Of a stretch of DNA of 64,000 nt, positions 45,060 through 53,856 are shown piece by piece. The DNA is taken from the NCBI RefSeq assembly GCF_000876015.1, contig NZ_BBQM01000012.1, positions 1 through 64,000 on the forward strand, given 5' to 3'. This DNA is from Cupriavidus basilensis (GTDB lineage: Bacteria; Pseudomonadota; Gammaproteobacteria; Burkholderiales; Burkholderiaceae). The notes under the pieces are model-generated. The model had not been told where the DNA came from, ran no database searches, and worked only from the letters and a program-made list of their open reading frames with translations. Position numbers and translations under genes: made by a program. Position 1 is the first letter of the stretch; each line of letters starts with the position of its first letter.

Positions 45060-45315
45060 GCCCGTCCTCCAGGCTGTCGTCCATGGATTCGTTTTCCGCC
45101 AGCGAGCGGGCCGACAACCGGCGCGACAGGAAGGCCATGCGCTCGGCCATCGCGCGCTCGTTTTTCTCGCGCACGGCCTCGCGGACGTAGTCCGAGCTGG
45201 ACATGCCGGCGCGGCGGGCAAATTCACGTGTCTGCATGGCGAACTCCTGCGTCGTGCGGAAGGAAAGGGTGGTCTGGGCGGGCTGAGCGGAGGCGGCCAG
45301 GGTCATCGCGGTCAC
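45052..45315 (-). CDS. Antitoxin (ribbon-helix-helix-like) of the PemK pair
   Basis: An 87-residue protein. A short strand TTLSFRTTQE followed by helices FAMQTREFARRAGMSS and SDYVREAVREKNERAM is ribbon-helix-helix-like, and the acidic C-terminal tail (ENESMDDSLEDGLA) is suited to bind the basic toxin. Two possible starts, 45315 and 45306, both ATG. A palindromic operator-like site lies 53-75 bp upstream, consistent with autoregulation. Confidence 0.8.
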   Translation of the reverse strand: MTAMTLAASAQPAQTTLSFRTTQEFAMQTREFARRAGMSSSDYVREAVREKNERAMAERMAFLSRRLSARSLAENESMDDSLEDGLA

Positions 45316-45679
45316 TTGGCATGGTTACTCGGATAGACGCCATTGTATTCCTTTTTTACGTGCGATTTTGTATTACCGATGGTATTACAACAGGATGTGT
45401 TGTCACTGGGGGACGGGAAGGGCTTCCGGCGAATCCGTCGCGCATTTGTCGCCCATCCGCCGCTCATCCGCCCCGCATCGGCCTCGTATCCGCCCGCCGC
45501 CGGAAACCCCGGCGCGATGGCGGTGTGTTCGATTGTGGCTTGCCGCCGGCGCAAGGCAATGCGGCGAATTCTCAAAATTCGGCGCGACGGCGGCGCCGCG
45601 CATGGAATATTCCGCCGGGCTGGCGTGTTTACCGATCAGGCCCGGCGCACGCATCCGCGCCGACACTGGGGGAATGGTC
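45316..45679. other. Gene-free divergent region between antitoxin and lipoprotein
   Basis: 364 bp. The first 100 bp, next to the antitoxin, are markedly AT-rich and hold the operator-like repeat (45368-45390) and a TACAAT -10-like hexamer (minus strand, near 45345). The remainder is GC-rich with open frames of shadow type only. Confidence 0.6.
45368..45390. promoter_or_regulatory. Operator-like inverted repeat of the toxin-antitoxin pair
   Basis: TTGTATTACC-GAT-GGTATTACAA: 9 of 10 arm positions pair. It is AT-rich and 53-75 bp ahead of the antitoxin start, a typical place for antitoxin-mediated repression. Confidence 0.55.
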
Positions 45680-46198
45680 ATGGCATATCGCTTACCTGGA
45701 TGGCTGGGCATGGGCGCGGCGGCGGCCGCGCTGTGCGCCTGCGCATCGCTCGAACCCGCGCAGACCGCGCAGAAGCTGATCGGCAGCCCGGAGAGCACCG
45801 TGCGCCAGGCGTTCGGCGCGCCCACGGAAACCTATCGGCTCGACGGCGGCACCAGCCGCTGGATCTACTCGAAGCAGCCGCTCGGGCATGAGGTCTACGC
45901 GGCGGATTTCGACGCCGGCGGGAACCTGGCGAGCTTTCGCCAGATGCTGACCGAGAAGGAGATCTACGAAGCCCGGCCCGGCGTCTGGACCAAGCAGGAC
46001 GTGGCGCAGCGTTTCGGCCTGCCGCGCGAGCCGGTGCAGTATTACCCGCTCATGAAGCGCGAGGCGTGGTCGTACCGGCTCTATGCGAGCGGCTACCAGC
46101 CGGCCCACTTCAGCGCCTACTTCGATGACCGCGGCGTGCTCGACCGCACCATGATCATCATCGATGCGCTCGGCGGCGACCGCGGCCGCAGCAAGTGA
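45680..46198 (+). CDS. Lipoprotein, SmpA/OmlA-like
   Basis: A 172-residue predicted lipoprotein. The lipobox LCAC puts the acylated Cys at residue 21. The mature part repeats a BamE/SmpA-like beta motif twice: LIGSPESTVRQAFGAPTETY and WTKQDVAQRFGLPREPVQYY. It is probably outer-membrane associated; the function is not known. The ATG at 45680 has GGGGG 7 bp ahead; ATG 45674 is an alternative. Confidence 0.8.
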   Translation: MAYRLPGWLGMGAAAAALCACASLEPAQTAQKLIGSPESTVRQAFGAPTETYRLDGGTSRWIYSKQPLGHEVYAADFDAGGNLASFRQMLTEKEIYEARPGVWTKQDVAQRFGLPREPVQYYPLMKREAWSYRLYASGYQPAHFSAYFDDRGVLDRTMIIIDALGGDRGRSK

Positions 46199-46283
46199 CG
46201 CGGGCTGCCGGCCTCGCCCGCGCCCGCGCGCCGGCGCGAGGGGCCGGGGGCGGGCCGCGAAGCGAGGACTTCGGGCGCCCGAT

Positions 46284-46304
46284 CCCTCCCGTTCAAAGGG
46301 AGGG
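46284..46304. terminator. Hairpin between convergent lipoprotein and SDR genes
   Basis: CCCTCCC-GTTCAAA-GGGAGGG, a perfect 7-bp stem in the 164 bp between convergent stops. Similar CCCTCCC/GGGAGGG hairpins are common in intergenic repeats of this group. No T-run. Confidence 0.4.
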
Positions 46305-46362
46305 CGAGACGACGCACGGCATGAGATGACATGCCGCGCGCGCGGCGCGCGGCCGCGACCGT

Positions 46363-47106
46363 TCAGGCGTTGAAGCCGCCGTCGATGGTCAGGCTGGCGC
46401 CGGTCACGAAGCCGGCTTCGGGGCTGGCCACGTAGGCCACCATGCCGGCGATCTCGTCGGTGCTGGCGTGGCGCTGCAGCGCCATCAGGCCATGCATCAG
46501 GTTGGCGAAGTCGCCGGTCTCCGGGTTCATGTCGGTGTTGGTCGGGCCGGGCTGCACGTTGTTGACCGTGATGCCGCGCGGACCGAGGTCGCGCGCCATG
46601 CCCTGCACGAGGCCCTGCAGCGCGGACTTGCTCATGGCGTAGGCGCTGCCGCCGGCGAACGGCATGCGCTCGGCGTTGCAGCTGCCGATGTTGATGATGC
46701 GCCCGCCGTTGCCCATGTGCGGCAGCACGGCCTTGGCGGCGACGAACACCGCGCGCACGTTCACGTTGAGCGTCTCGTCGAAGTCTTCCAGCGAGAAGCT
46801 GTCCACCGGCCCCATGCGCAGCACGCCGGCGTTGTTGACGAGGATGTCGATCTTGCCCAGGCGGTGCGCCACCGCGTTGATGGCGCCGTCGAGCGAGGCG
46901 GGGTCGGCCACGTCGGCCTTGACCGCGATGGCGCTGCCGCCCGCGGCTTCGATGCTGGCGGCCAGCTCGTTGGCGCCGGCCGCGGAGCTGTGATAGGTGA
47001 AGGCGACGGTGGCGCCGTCGCGCGCCAGCCGGCGCACGACCGCCGCGCCGATGCCGCGCGCGCCGCCGGTGACGAAGGCGACCTTGCCGGAGAGGGATGC
47101 AGACAT
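46363..47106 (-). CDS. Short-chain dehydrogenase/reductase
   Basis: A 247-residue classical SDR: cofactor motif VTGGARGIGAAVVRRLA, NNAG at about 90, catalytic Ser in INIGSCNAERMP, and Tyr-x3-Lys in AYAMSKSAL. The C-terminal GFVTGASLTIDGGFNA is typical of 3-oxoacyl-ACP reductase-like SDRs. Substrate unknown. It is divergent from the LysR regulator at 47216, which probably controls it. Confidence 0.9.
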   Translation of the reverse strand: MSASLSGKVAFVTGGARGIGAAVVRRLARDGATVAFTYHSSAAGANELAASIEAAGGSAIAVKADVADPASLDGAINAVAHRLGKIDILVNNAGVLRMGPVDSFSLEDFDETLNVNVRAVFVAAKAVLPHMGNGGRIINIGSCNAERMPFAGGSAYAMSKSALQGLVQGMARDLGPRGITVNNVQPGPTNTDMNPETGDFANLMHGLMALQRHASTDEIAGMVAYVASPEAGFVTGASLTIDGGFNA

Positions 47107-47215
47107 GATGAGGTTCCTGGGTGAGTGGAGGTGAGCGAAGTATGGTCACTGGACATCGGCTCCGGTAGACCGTAATCTGGATCATCTGCTTCAACCATTG
47201 GTATAAGCTGGCCGC

Positions 47216-48139
47216 ATGGAAGCGCTCAACCTGCTCGAATCCTTCATCCAGAGCGCCGAGACCGGCAGCTTCTCCGCCGCCGCGCGCCGGCTCGGCGTGA
47301 CGCCCGCCGCGGTCAGCAAGAACGTGGCGCGGCTGGAGGCCAGCCTGGGCCTGCGCCTGTTCCAGCGCAGCACGCGCAGCCTGACGCTGACCGCCGGCGG
47401 CGAGCAGTTCCTGCACCGGGTGGGAGACCCCTACGGCGCGCTGCGCGACGCCTTCGCCAGCGTCTCGCAGGACGGCGGCAAGCCCGCCGGCGTGCTCAAG
47501 GTGAGCGTGGCGGTGGCGTTCGGCACCGAATACCTGGTGCCGCTGCTGGCGGAGTTCCTGGCGCGCTATCCCGCCATCGTGCCGGACTGGCATTTCGACA
47601 ACCGCCCGGTGGACCTGATCGGCGGCGGCTTCGATGCGGCCATCGGCGGCGGCATCGAACTGACCGAGGGCCTGGTGGCGCGCGAGCTGGCGACCACCTA
47701 CATGGTGGTGGTGGCGGCGCCCGCCTACATGGCCGGGCGCGGCATGCCGGCGCACCCGGCCGCGCTGGCCGGGCTCGACGCGATCGAGCGCCGCTCCATC
47801 GTCACCGGCCGCGTGCGCGCCTGGACGCTGCGCAACCAGGTCGGCGAGGAAGCGCCGGCCGCGGGCCGCACGCGCGTGATCTTCGACGACCCCGAGGCGA
47901 TGGCCCACGCCGCCATGCTGGGGCTCGGCGTGGCCGTGCTGCCGATGCAGCATGCCGCGCGCTGGCTGGAGAGCGGGGCGCTGGTGCGGCTGCTGCCGGG
48001 CTGGTACGCCGAGCACGGGCCGGTGTCGCTGTACTACCCGAACAAGAAGCTGCTGCCGCCCAAGACGCGGGCGTTCGTGGCGTTCGTGGTCGAGGCGTTC
48101 CGCAGGAAGCGGCTGGCCGCGCGTTTCGACGGCCGCTGA
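47216..48139 (+). CDS. LysR-family transcriptional regulator
   Basis: A 307-residue LTTR. The N-terminal winged HTH is SGSFSAAARRLGV-type (here TGSFSAAARRLGVTPAAVSK), with LFQRSTRSLTLTAGGEQFL. The effector domain starts at about residue 90. It is divergent from an SDR gene; the 109 bp between them contains ACCATTGGT (near 47197), a candidate half of an LTTR site. The effector cannot be told from sequence. Confidence 0.9.
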   Translation: MEALNLLESFIQSAETGSFSAAARRLGVTPAAVSKNVARLEASLGLRLFQRSTRSLTLTAGGEQFLHRVGDPYGALRDAFASVSQDGGKPAGVLKVSVAVAFGTEYLVPLLAEFLARYPAIVPDWHFDNRPVDLIGGGFDAAIGGGIELTEGLVARELATTYMVVVAAPAYMAGRGMPAHPAALAGLDAIERRSIVTGRVRAWTLRNQVGEEAPAAGRTRVIFDDPEAMAHAAMLGLGVAVLPMQHAARWLESGALVRLLPGWYAEHGPVSLYYPNKKLLPPKTRAFVAFVVEAFRRKRLAARFDGR

Positions 48140-48172
48140 GGGTTTGCGGTTCAGTCCACCCGCCCGCCAGCG

Positions 48173-49477
48173 CTACGCGCGCATGGTCACGAACATGGCG
48201 CCCACGGCCGCCGCCATCATCAGCGTGGCCAGCCAGCCCAGCACCTTCAGCCGCCGGCTGATGACGAACGGGCCCATGATGTCGGCGCGCGCGGCCATCA
48301 GCATCATCAGGGCCATGATGGGCACGGAGACCACGCCGTTGATCACCGCGCTCCAGTAGAGCGCCTTGATCGGGTCGATCTCGGTGAAGCCCAGGCCGAT
48401 GCCGACCAGGGTGGAGACGGCGATGATGCCGTAGAAGCGCTTGGCCTGCATCGGCGCGCGCTCCAGGCTGTTGCGCCAGCGGAAGGCGCCCGCCGCGGCG
48501 TAGGCGGACGAGCCGCCCAGCACCGGAATCGCCAGCAGGCCGGTGCCGATGATGCCGGCGCTGAACAGCACGAAGGCGAAGTCCCCGGCGATCGGGCGCA
48601 GCGCCGTGGCGGCCTGCGCCGAGGTCTGGATGTCGGTCACGCCATGCAGGTTGAGCGTGACGGCCGTGGTCAGGATGATGAAGAAGGCCACCAGGTTGGA
48701 GAAGCCCATGCCGATGCCGGTGTCGATCTTGATGCGCCGCAGGTTGGCGTCGGCCTGCGCGGGCGCGTGGATCAGCGGCCTGGCGCGCTCGTCGGCCAAC
48801 TGGTCCTCCACTTCCTGCGAGGCCTGCCAGAAGAACAGGTAGGGGCTGATGGTGGTGCCGAAGACGGCCACCACGGTGGTGACGTACTCGGGCTTCCACG
48901 ACATGCGCGGCGCCAGCATCTTCGCCAGCACCTGGGACCACGGGATCTGCACCACGAAGGCGGTGGCCACGTATGCCAGCAGCGCGAGCGTGAGCCATTT
49001 CAGGATGCGGACGTAGCGCCGGTAGGGAATGAAGACCTGCAGCAGCAGCGAGATCACGCCGAACACCACGGCGTAGAGCTGCGCCGGGCCGCCGGCGATG
49101 AGCCGGAGCGCCTCGCCCATCGCCGACACGTCCGCGCCGATGTTGATGGTGTTGGCCACCATCACCAGCCCGACCACGCTGTACAGCAGCCACGCCGGAT
49201 AGTGCCGCCGGATGTTGGTGGCCAGCCCGTGGCCGCTCACCCGCCCGATGCGCGCGCTGACCACCTGGATGCCGACCATCAGCGGATAGGTGAAGAGCAC
49301 GGTCCACAGCATGTTGAAGCCGAACTGCGCGCCCGCCTGCGAATAGGTGGCGATGCCGCTCGGGTCGTCGTCGGCGGCGCCCGTGATCAGTCCCGGGCCG
49401 AGCTTCCTGAGCCAGTATCCGGCCGTATTGCCGGCGGGTTCCGTCTGCGTGGCGGTGGTTTCCATGTCCGGCACCAT
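48173..49477 (-). CDS. NRAMP-family transporter with non-canonical metal site
   Basis: A 434-residue membrane protein with about 11 predicted TM helices. The TM1 motif is DDDPSGIATYSQAGAQFG, where classical manganese transporters have DPGN. The TM6 motif is GTTISPYLFFWQAS, where they have MPH. Two of the three signature ligands are therefore changed (Asn to Gly, Met to Ser). A substrate other than Mn2+/Fe2+ is likely, possibly Mg2+ or another hard ion, but this is inference. The start at 49477 has GAAGGG 7 bp ahead. Confidence 0.85.
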   Translation of the reverse strand: MVPDMETTATQTEPAGNTAGYWLRKLGPGLITGAADDDPSGIATYSQAGAQFGFNMLWTVLFTYPLMVGIQVVSARIGRVSGHGLATNIRRHYPAWLLYSVVGLVMVANTINIGADVSAMGEALRLIAGGPAQLYAVVFGVISLLLQVFIPYRRYVRILKWLTLALLAYVATAFVVQIPWSQVLAKMLAPRMSWKPEYVTTVVAVFGTTISPYLFFWQASQEVEDQLADERARPLIHAPAQADANLRRIKIDTGIGMGFSNLVAFFIILTTAVTLNLHGVTDIQTSAQAATALRPIAGDFAFVLFSAGIIGTGLLAIPVLGGSSAYAAAGAFRWRNSLERAPMQAKRFYGIIAVSTLVGIGLGFTEIDPIKALYWSAVINGVVSVPIMALMMLMAARADIMGPFVISRRLKVLGWLATLMMAAAVGAMFVTMRA

Positions 49478-49514
49478 CGTCTGCCCTTCGTGGCCTGGCG
49501 GCATGGCTGCTGTG

Positions 49515-49766
49515 TCAGGAAAGCAGGTACATGTTCTGGCGGCTGGCCGCGTAGCGGGTCCTGGCCAGCTCCAGGATCTGCTCGCGGTGCCGGTCGAAGG
49601 CGGCCAGCACCTCGGGCTCGGCCGGGCCCATCGCCGGGTCGAGATGGGCGAGCACGGCATCGTTGACGAGGAACGTGACTTCGCGCGCGTTGTCGTAGCC
49701 CCAGAACCACACGCAGTGCTTGGCCGCGTCGTAGCTGCGGCTCGGGTTGGGAAAGCTGAGTGCCAT
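49515..49766 (-). CDS. DUF1488-like small protein
   Basis: An 83-residue soluble protein, MALSFPNPSRSYD..., with WFWGYDNAREVTFLVND and a helical C-terminus ending MYLLS. It fits the DUF1488 family of unknown function. GAGG is 6 bp ahead of the ATG. It lies 37 bp upstream of the NRAMP-family gene on the same strand, so the two may be co-transcribed. Confidence 0.72.
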   Translation of the reverse strand: MALSFPNPSRSYDAAKHCVWFWGYDNAREVTFLVNDAVLAHLDPAMGPAEPEVLAAFDRHREQILELARTRYAASRQNMYLLS

Positions 49767-49934
49767 GTTGCGCCTCGGTTGGCCGGACACCTGTTCCGGC
49801 CGGTGCCTGCCGGCGGCGCGCGGACGTTCCGTGCGGGCCGGTGCGCAAAAGCGGATGATGGGCGTCTCGTCGATCGGTATGGGCCCGGATTGAGCCACGC
49901 CCCAATCATACGCTGGCCGGATGCCGATGCCGTG

Positions 49935-50663
49935 TCAGGCCGCCATCCCCAGGAACTGCTGCAGTTCCGGCGTGGCCGGCTTCGTGAACAGGTCTTCGGG
50001 CGCGCCCACCTCGTGCACGCGGCCCTGGTGCATGAACACCACGCGGTTGCACACCTCGCGCGCGAAGCGCATCTCGTGCGTGACCATCAGCAGCGTCATG
50101 CCTTCGCTGGCCAGCTGGCGCACCACGTTCAAGACCTCCATCACCAGTTCCGGGTCCAGCGCCGAGGTGATCTCGTCGCACAGCAGCGCGCGGGGCTGCA
50201 TCGCCAGCGCGCGCGCGATGGCCACGCGCTGCTGCTGGCCGCCGGAGAGCTGGTCGGGATAGCTGTCGAATTTCTCCGCCAGCGCCACCTTGGCCAGGCA
50301 TTCGCGCGCGCGGGTGCGGGCCTCGGCCTCGCTCACGCCGGCGGCCACGGTGGGCGCGAGCATGACGTTGCGCCCGGCGCTCAGGTGCGGGAACAGGTTG
50401 AACTGCTGGAAGATCATGCCGACCTTGCGGCGCAGCGCGCGCAGCTCCAGCTCGGTGCTGCCGAGCTTGGCGCCGGCCACCGTGATGTTGCCTTCGTCGA
50501 TGCTTTCCAGGCCGTTGATGCAGCGTAGCAGCGTGCTCTTGCCCGAGCCGCTCTTGCCGATGATGGCGACCACCTCGCCGGCTTCGATCTTGAGGTCGAT
50601 GCCCTTGAGCACTTCGTTGGCGCCGAAGCGCTTCTTGACGTTTTCAATGGCGATGAGCGACAT
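49935..50663 (-). CDS. Polar amino acid ABC transporter ATP-binding protein
   Basis: A 242-residue ABC ATPase: Walker [14 protein letters not shown], signature [15 protein letters not shown], Walker [15 protein letters not shown] and switch His in [10 protein letters not shown]. It belongs to the GlnQ/HisP polar amino acid group. Last gene of the importer operon; its start overlaps the preceding permease by 20 bp. Confidence 0.94.
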   Translation of the reverse strand: MSLIAIENVKKRFGANEVLKGIDLKIEAGEVVAIIGKSGSGKSTLLRCINGLESIDEGNITVAGAKLGSTELELRALRRKVGMIFQQFNLFPHLSAGRNVMLAPTVAAGVSEAEARTRARECLAKVALAEKFDSYPDQLSGGQQQRVAIARALAMQPRALLCDEITSALDPELVMEVLNVVRQLASEGMTLLMVTHEMRFAREVCNRVVFMHQGRVHEVGAPEDLFTKPATPELQQFLGMAA

Positions 50664-51300
50664 TGAGCTTCCTTTCCAGGTGGCGGCTGTAGCGGGACAG
50701 GGGCCAGCACAGCGCGAAATAGATCAGCGCGACCAGCGCGTAGACGGTGAAGGGGCTGAAGGTGGCGTTGGTGATCACGGTGCCGGCCTTGGACAGCTCG
50801 ACGAAGCCGATGATCGACGCCAGCGCGGTGCCCTTGATGATCTGCACGACAAAGCCCACGGTGGGCGCGATGGCGATGCGCAGCGCCTGCGGCAGGATCA
50901 CGTGGCGCATCTGCTGCACGTGGCCCAGCGACAGGCAGCCCGCGGCTTCCCACTGCCCCCTGGGGATGGCCTCCACGCAGCCGCGCCAGATCTCGGCCAG
51001 GTAGGCGCCCGACCACAGCGACAGCGCCAGGCCGGCGGCCAGCCACGCGGGAATCTCCACGCCGAACAGCGCCAGCCCGAAGAAGGCCAGGAACAACTGC
51101 ATCAGCAGCGGCGTGCCCTGGAAGATTTCGATGAAGGCCCAGGCCGCGCGCCGCGCCGCCGCGCGCCGGCTGATGCGCATGAACAGCACCACGAGGCCGG
51201 TGGCGGCGCCGCCGATAAAGGCCACCAGCGACAGCACCACGGTCCAGCGCGCGGCCAGCAGCAGGTTGCGCAGGATGTCCCACGTCGAGAAATCGGTCAT
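50644..51300 (-). CDS. Polar amino acid ABC transporter permease (second)
   Basis: A 218-residue HisMQ-type permease with about five TM helices. The EAA loop is EAAGCLSLGHVQQMRHVILP. EIFQGTPLLMQLFLAFFGL is the typical periplasmic-side motif. The start overlaps the stop of the first permease (ATGA) and the end overlaps the ATPase gene by 20 bp. Confidence 0.92.
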   Translation of the reverse strand: MTDFSTWDILRNLLLAARWTVVLSLVAFIGGAATGLVVLFMRISRRAAARRAAWAFIEIFQGTPLLMQLFLAFFGLALFGVEIPAWLAAGLALSLWSGAYLAEIWRGCVEAIPRGQWEAAGCLSLGHVQQMRHVILPQALRIAIAPTVGFVVQIIKGTALASIIGFVELSKAGTVITNATFSPFTVYALVALIYFALCWPLSRYSRHLERKLNVAHRH

Positions 51301-51962
51301 CGGGCTCTCCGGAACAGCAGGCCGCCGATGCCGCGCAGCGCCTGGCGCAGGCCGATGGCGAGCAGCAGGTAGATGCCGGTGGTCAGCAGGTAGACCTCGA
51401 ACGCGCGGAAGTTGCGGCCCTGCACGAAATTGGCGGCGAAGGTCAGGTCTTCGGCGGCGATCTGCGAGCACACCGCCGAGCCCAGCATGACGATTACCAC
51501 CTGGCTGGACAGCGCCGGCCAGATCTTGCGCAGCGCCGGCAGCAGCACCACGTGGCGGAACACCTGGAACGGCGCCAGCGCCAGGCTGGCGCCCGCTTCG
51601 AACTGGCCGCGCGGCACCGCGGCGATGCCGGCGCGCACGATCTCCGCGCTGTAGGCGCCGAGGTTGATGACCATCGCCAGGATGGCGGCGGTCATCTCGC
51701 CCAGGTGCACGCCCGCGCTGGGCAGGCCGAAGAAGATGAAGAACAGCTGGATCAGGAACGGCGTATTGCGGATCAGCTCCACGTAGCCGCCGGCGACGGC
51801 GGCCAGCCAGGCCGGCCCCTGCGTGCGCGCCCAGGCGCAGGCGATGCCCAGGGCCACCCCGAGCACGCCGCCCACGGCGGTGAGTTCGGCGGTGACGGCG
51901 ATGCCGTGCGCGAACACGCCGGCATAGTCGAAGGCCGAGAGAAAGTCGAATTGATAGGACAT
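51297..51962 (-). CDS. Polar amino acid ABC transporter permease (first)
   Basis: A 221-residue HisMQ-type permease with about five TM helices. The motif ELIRNTPFLIQLFFIFFGLP and the EAA loop EAGASLALAPFQVFRHVVLL are present. It forms a heterodimer with the next gene product. It starts 113 bp behind the binding protein gene. Confidence 0.92.
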   Translation of the reverse strand: MSYQFDFLSAFDYAGVFAHGIAVTAELTAVGGVLGVALGIACAWARTQGPAWLAAVAGGYVELIRNTPFLIQLFFIFFGLPSAGVHLGEMTAAILAMVINLGAYSAEIVRAGIAAVPRGQFEAGASLALAPFQVFRHVVLLPALRKIWPALSSQVVIVMLGSAVCSQIAAEDLTFAANFVQGRNFRAFEVYLLTTGIYLLLAIGLRQALRGIGGLLFRRAR

Positions 51963-52030
51963 GCGGTGCCGTAGGTGGGCGCCCGGCGAGCGCGGGCGTG
52001 ACCGGCCGCCCCGGTGCGTCCGGGGCGGCG

Positions 52031-52078
52031 GGACTTCAGGACTTCAGAGCATCAAGGCATCGAGGCATCGAGGCATCA
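52031..52078. repeat. Octamer tandem array at the end of the binding-protein gene
   Basis: Six consecutive 8-bp units: GGACTTCA twice, GAGCATCA, AGGCATCG twice, AGGCATCA. The last three bases are the stop codon of the binding-protein gene (minus strand). It sits where such operons often carry a stability or attenuation element. Confidence 0.85.
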
Positions 52079-52858
52079 GAGCGTGGAGGGCAGCGGCATG
52101 CCGAGCCACTTCACGGTCAGCGCGTTGAGCTCGCCGTCCTTCTTGACCTCGGCCAGGATGGCGTTGACCTTGGCCTGCAGCTTGGGCTCGCCCTTGTTCA
52201 GGCCGATGAAGCACGGCGAGTTCTTGATGAGGAATTTCGGCTCCGGCTTCTTGGGCGGGTTCCTGGCCAGGATGGCCGCGGCCACCACGTTGCCCGTGGC
52301 CACCAGCTGCACCTGGCCCGAGAGGAAGGCGCTGATGGTGCCGTTGTTGTCCTCGTAGCGCTTGATGGTGGCGGTGGGCGGAGCGATCTTGCTCAGTTCC
52401 AGGTCCTCCACCGCGCCGCGCGTCACGCCCACGGTCTTGCCGGCCAGCTCGGCCGCGCTGGTGACTTTCTGGTCGGCCGGGCCGAACACGCCGTTGTAGA
52501 AGGGCGCATAGGCCTCGCTGAAGTCGATGGCCTTCTCGCGCTCGGGGTTCTTGCCCATGCTGGAGATCACCAGGTCCACCTTCTTTGTCTGCAGGTAGGG
52601 CACGCGGTTGGTGCTCGTCACCGGCACCAGTTCCAGCTTGACGCCCATCTTCCTGGCGATCAGCGCGGCCACGTCGATGTCCAGGCCTTGCGGCTTCATG
52701 TCGGCGCTGACCGAGCCGAACGGCGGGAAGTCCTGCGGCACCGCAACCTTGAGCACGCCGGCCTTGACCACATCGTCGAGCGCTTCGGCGCTGGCGGCGT
52801 GCATGGTGAAGGCGAGCGCGGTGGCGCCGAGGCCGAGGAGGAGTCTGGAGAGCTTCAT
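52076..52858 (-). CDS. Polar amino acid ABC transporter substrate-binding protein
   Basis: A 260-residue periplasmic SBP_bac_3 protein. The signal peptide ends near residue 23 (HAASAEA). Family motifs include LKVAVPQDFPPFGSV, GLDIDVAALIARKMGVKLEL, DLVISSMGKNPEREKAIDFS and VGVTRGAVEDLELSK. It binds a polar amino acid or similar solute; the ligand is not predictable. It is followed by two permeases and an ATPase and preceded by a GntR regulator 60 bp away. Confidence 0.93.
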   Translation of the reverse strand: MKLSRLLLGLGATALAFTMHAASAEALDDVVKAGVLKVAVPQDFPPFGSVSADMKPQGLDIDVAALIARKMGVKLELVPVTSTNRVPYLQTKKVDLVISSMGKNPEREKAIDFSEAYAPFYNGVFGPADQKVTSAAELAGKTVGVTRGAVEDLELSKIAPPTATIKRYEDNNGTISAFLSGQVQLVATGNVVAAAILARNPPKKPEPKFLIKNSPCFIGLNKGEPKLQAKVNAILAEVKKDGELNALTVKWLGMPLPSTL

Positions 52859-52918
52859 TGGGGGTCCTTGCTAGCTTGCCGTTTGGGTTGGGGTGAAGGG
52901 GAGACGGGTCCGGGGCGC

Positions 52919-53674
52919 TCAGTTGCCGCGCCCGAGCGGGCGCAATGCCTGGCGCAGCGGGTCGGGGCGGTCGTCGGGCGTGGCCGCGCTCAGGCCGGCT
53001 TCGACGTCGCCGAGATGGGCGTCCATCAGCGCGATGGCCTGCTCGGTGTCGCCGCGCGCCAGCGCCGCCACGATCTGCGCATGGTCGGCGCACGAGGCGT
53101 GGGCCTGGTGGCTGGACTGGTAGCGCATGGCGATCAGCGTGGTGCGCGCGGTCAGGTCGCGCAGCGTGTCGGCCAGCAGCACGTTGCCCGCGCATTCGCC
53201 CAGGCACACGTGGAAGTCGCCCAGCAGGTAGCTGCGCAGCGCGGCGTCGTCGGCCGCCAGCGCGCGCTCTTCCTGCGCCACGTGTTCCTGCAGCCGGCCG
53301 ATGGCCTGGGCGGTGAGCGGCGGCGCGTAGCGCAGCAGCCCGAGTTCGATGGCGCGCCGCGCGGCAAAGGCCTGGCGGGCTTCCTGGCGCGACGGCTCGA
53401 TCACGAACCAGCCGCGCCGCGACGACACCGTGACGATGCCGCGCGCGGCCAGCCGCGTGAGCGCCTCGCGCACCAGCGTGCGGCTCACGCCGAACAGCCC
53501 GGCCAGCGCCTGCTCGCCCAGGCGCGTGCCGGGGGCCAGGCGCTGGGCCAGGATCGATTGCGTGATGCGCTCGGCGATCTCGGCCGAGGACGCGGCGCGG
53601 CCGTCGTCAGCGCCGGCTTGCAGTGCCGGCGGCAGGGCGGCGTTGTCGGAAAGGTCGGGCGTGGGCAAAGTCAT
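52919..53674 (-). CDS. GntR/FadR-family transcriptional regulator
   Basis: A 251-residue FCD-domain GntR protein. The N-terminal wHTH (about 30-95) contains LGEQALAGLFGVSRTLVREAL and RGIVTVSSRRGWFV. The FCD ligand domain has metal-binding His candidates in GDFHVCLGE and SCADHAQIVAAL. It lies directly upstream of the ABC importer on the same strand and is likely its regulator. Confidence 0.9.
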   Translation of the reverse strand: MTLPTPDLSDNAALPPALQAGADDGRAASSAEIAERITQSILAQRLAPGTRLGEQALAGLFGVSRTLVREALTRLAARGIVTVSSRRGWFVIEPSRQEARQAFAARRAIELGLLRYAPPLTAQAIGRLQEHVAQEERALAADDAALRSYLLGDFHVCLGECAGNVLLADTLRDLTARTTLIAMRYQSSHQAHASCADHAQIVAALARGDTEQAIALMDAHLGDVEAGLSAATPDDRPDPLRQALRPLGRGN

Positions 53675-53692
53675 GCCACGCTGTAACGCAAT

Positions 53693-53743
53693 AGGTATGC
53701 CAACCTGATATACAAGCAGCGCGCACAGGTTTTGTACGCAAAA
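53693..53743. promoter_or_regulatory. Two operator-like inverted repeats ahead of the GntR gene
   Basis: AGGT-ATGCCA-ACCT (53693-53706) and TTTTG-TACG-CAAAA (53730-53743) lie in an AT-rich patch 19-69 bp ahead of the GntR start. Their centres are 37 bp apart. Either may be the autoregulatory operator. Confidence 0.4.
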
Positions 53744-53856
53744 ATGGCATCGGCGTCATGCGGACGTGCACCAGTTGGGCGCCGGCGGCGCCGCGCGCCG
53801 GGCCGCGTGCACGCCGATGGTGCGGGCCGCCAGCCCGGCGTGGCGGCCCGGCGGGC

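Noticed and set aside
45312..45575. 87-codon leftward frame in the toxin-antitoxin upstream region
   Set aside because: Overlaps the operator and the antitoxin start, lacks a ribosome site and shows no protein-like pattern.
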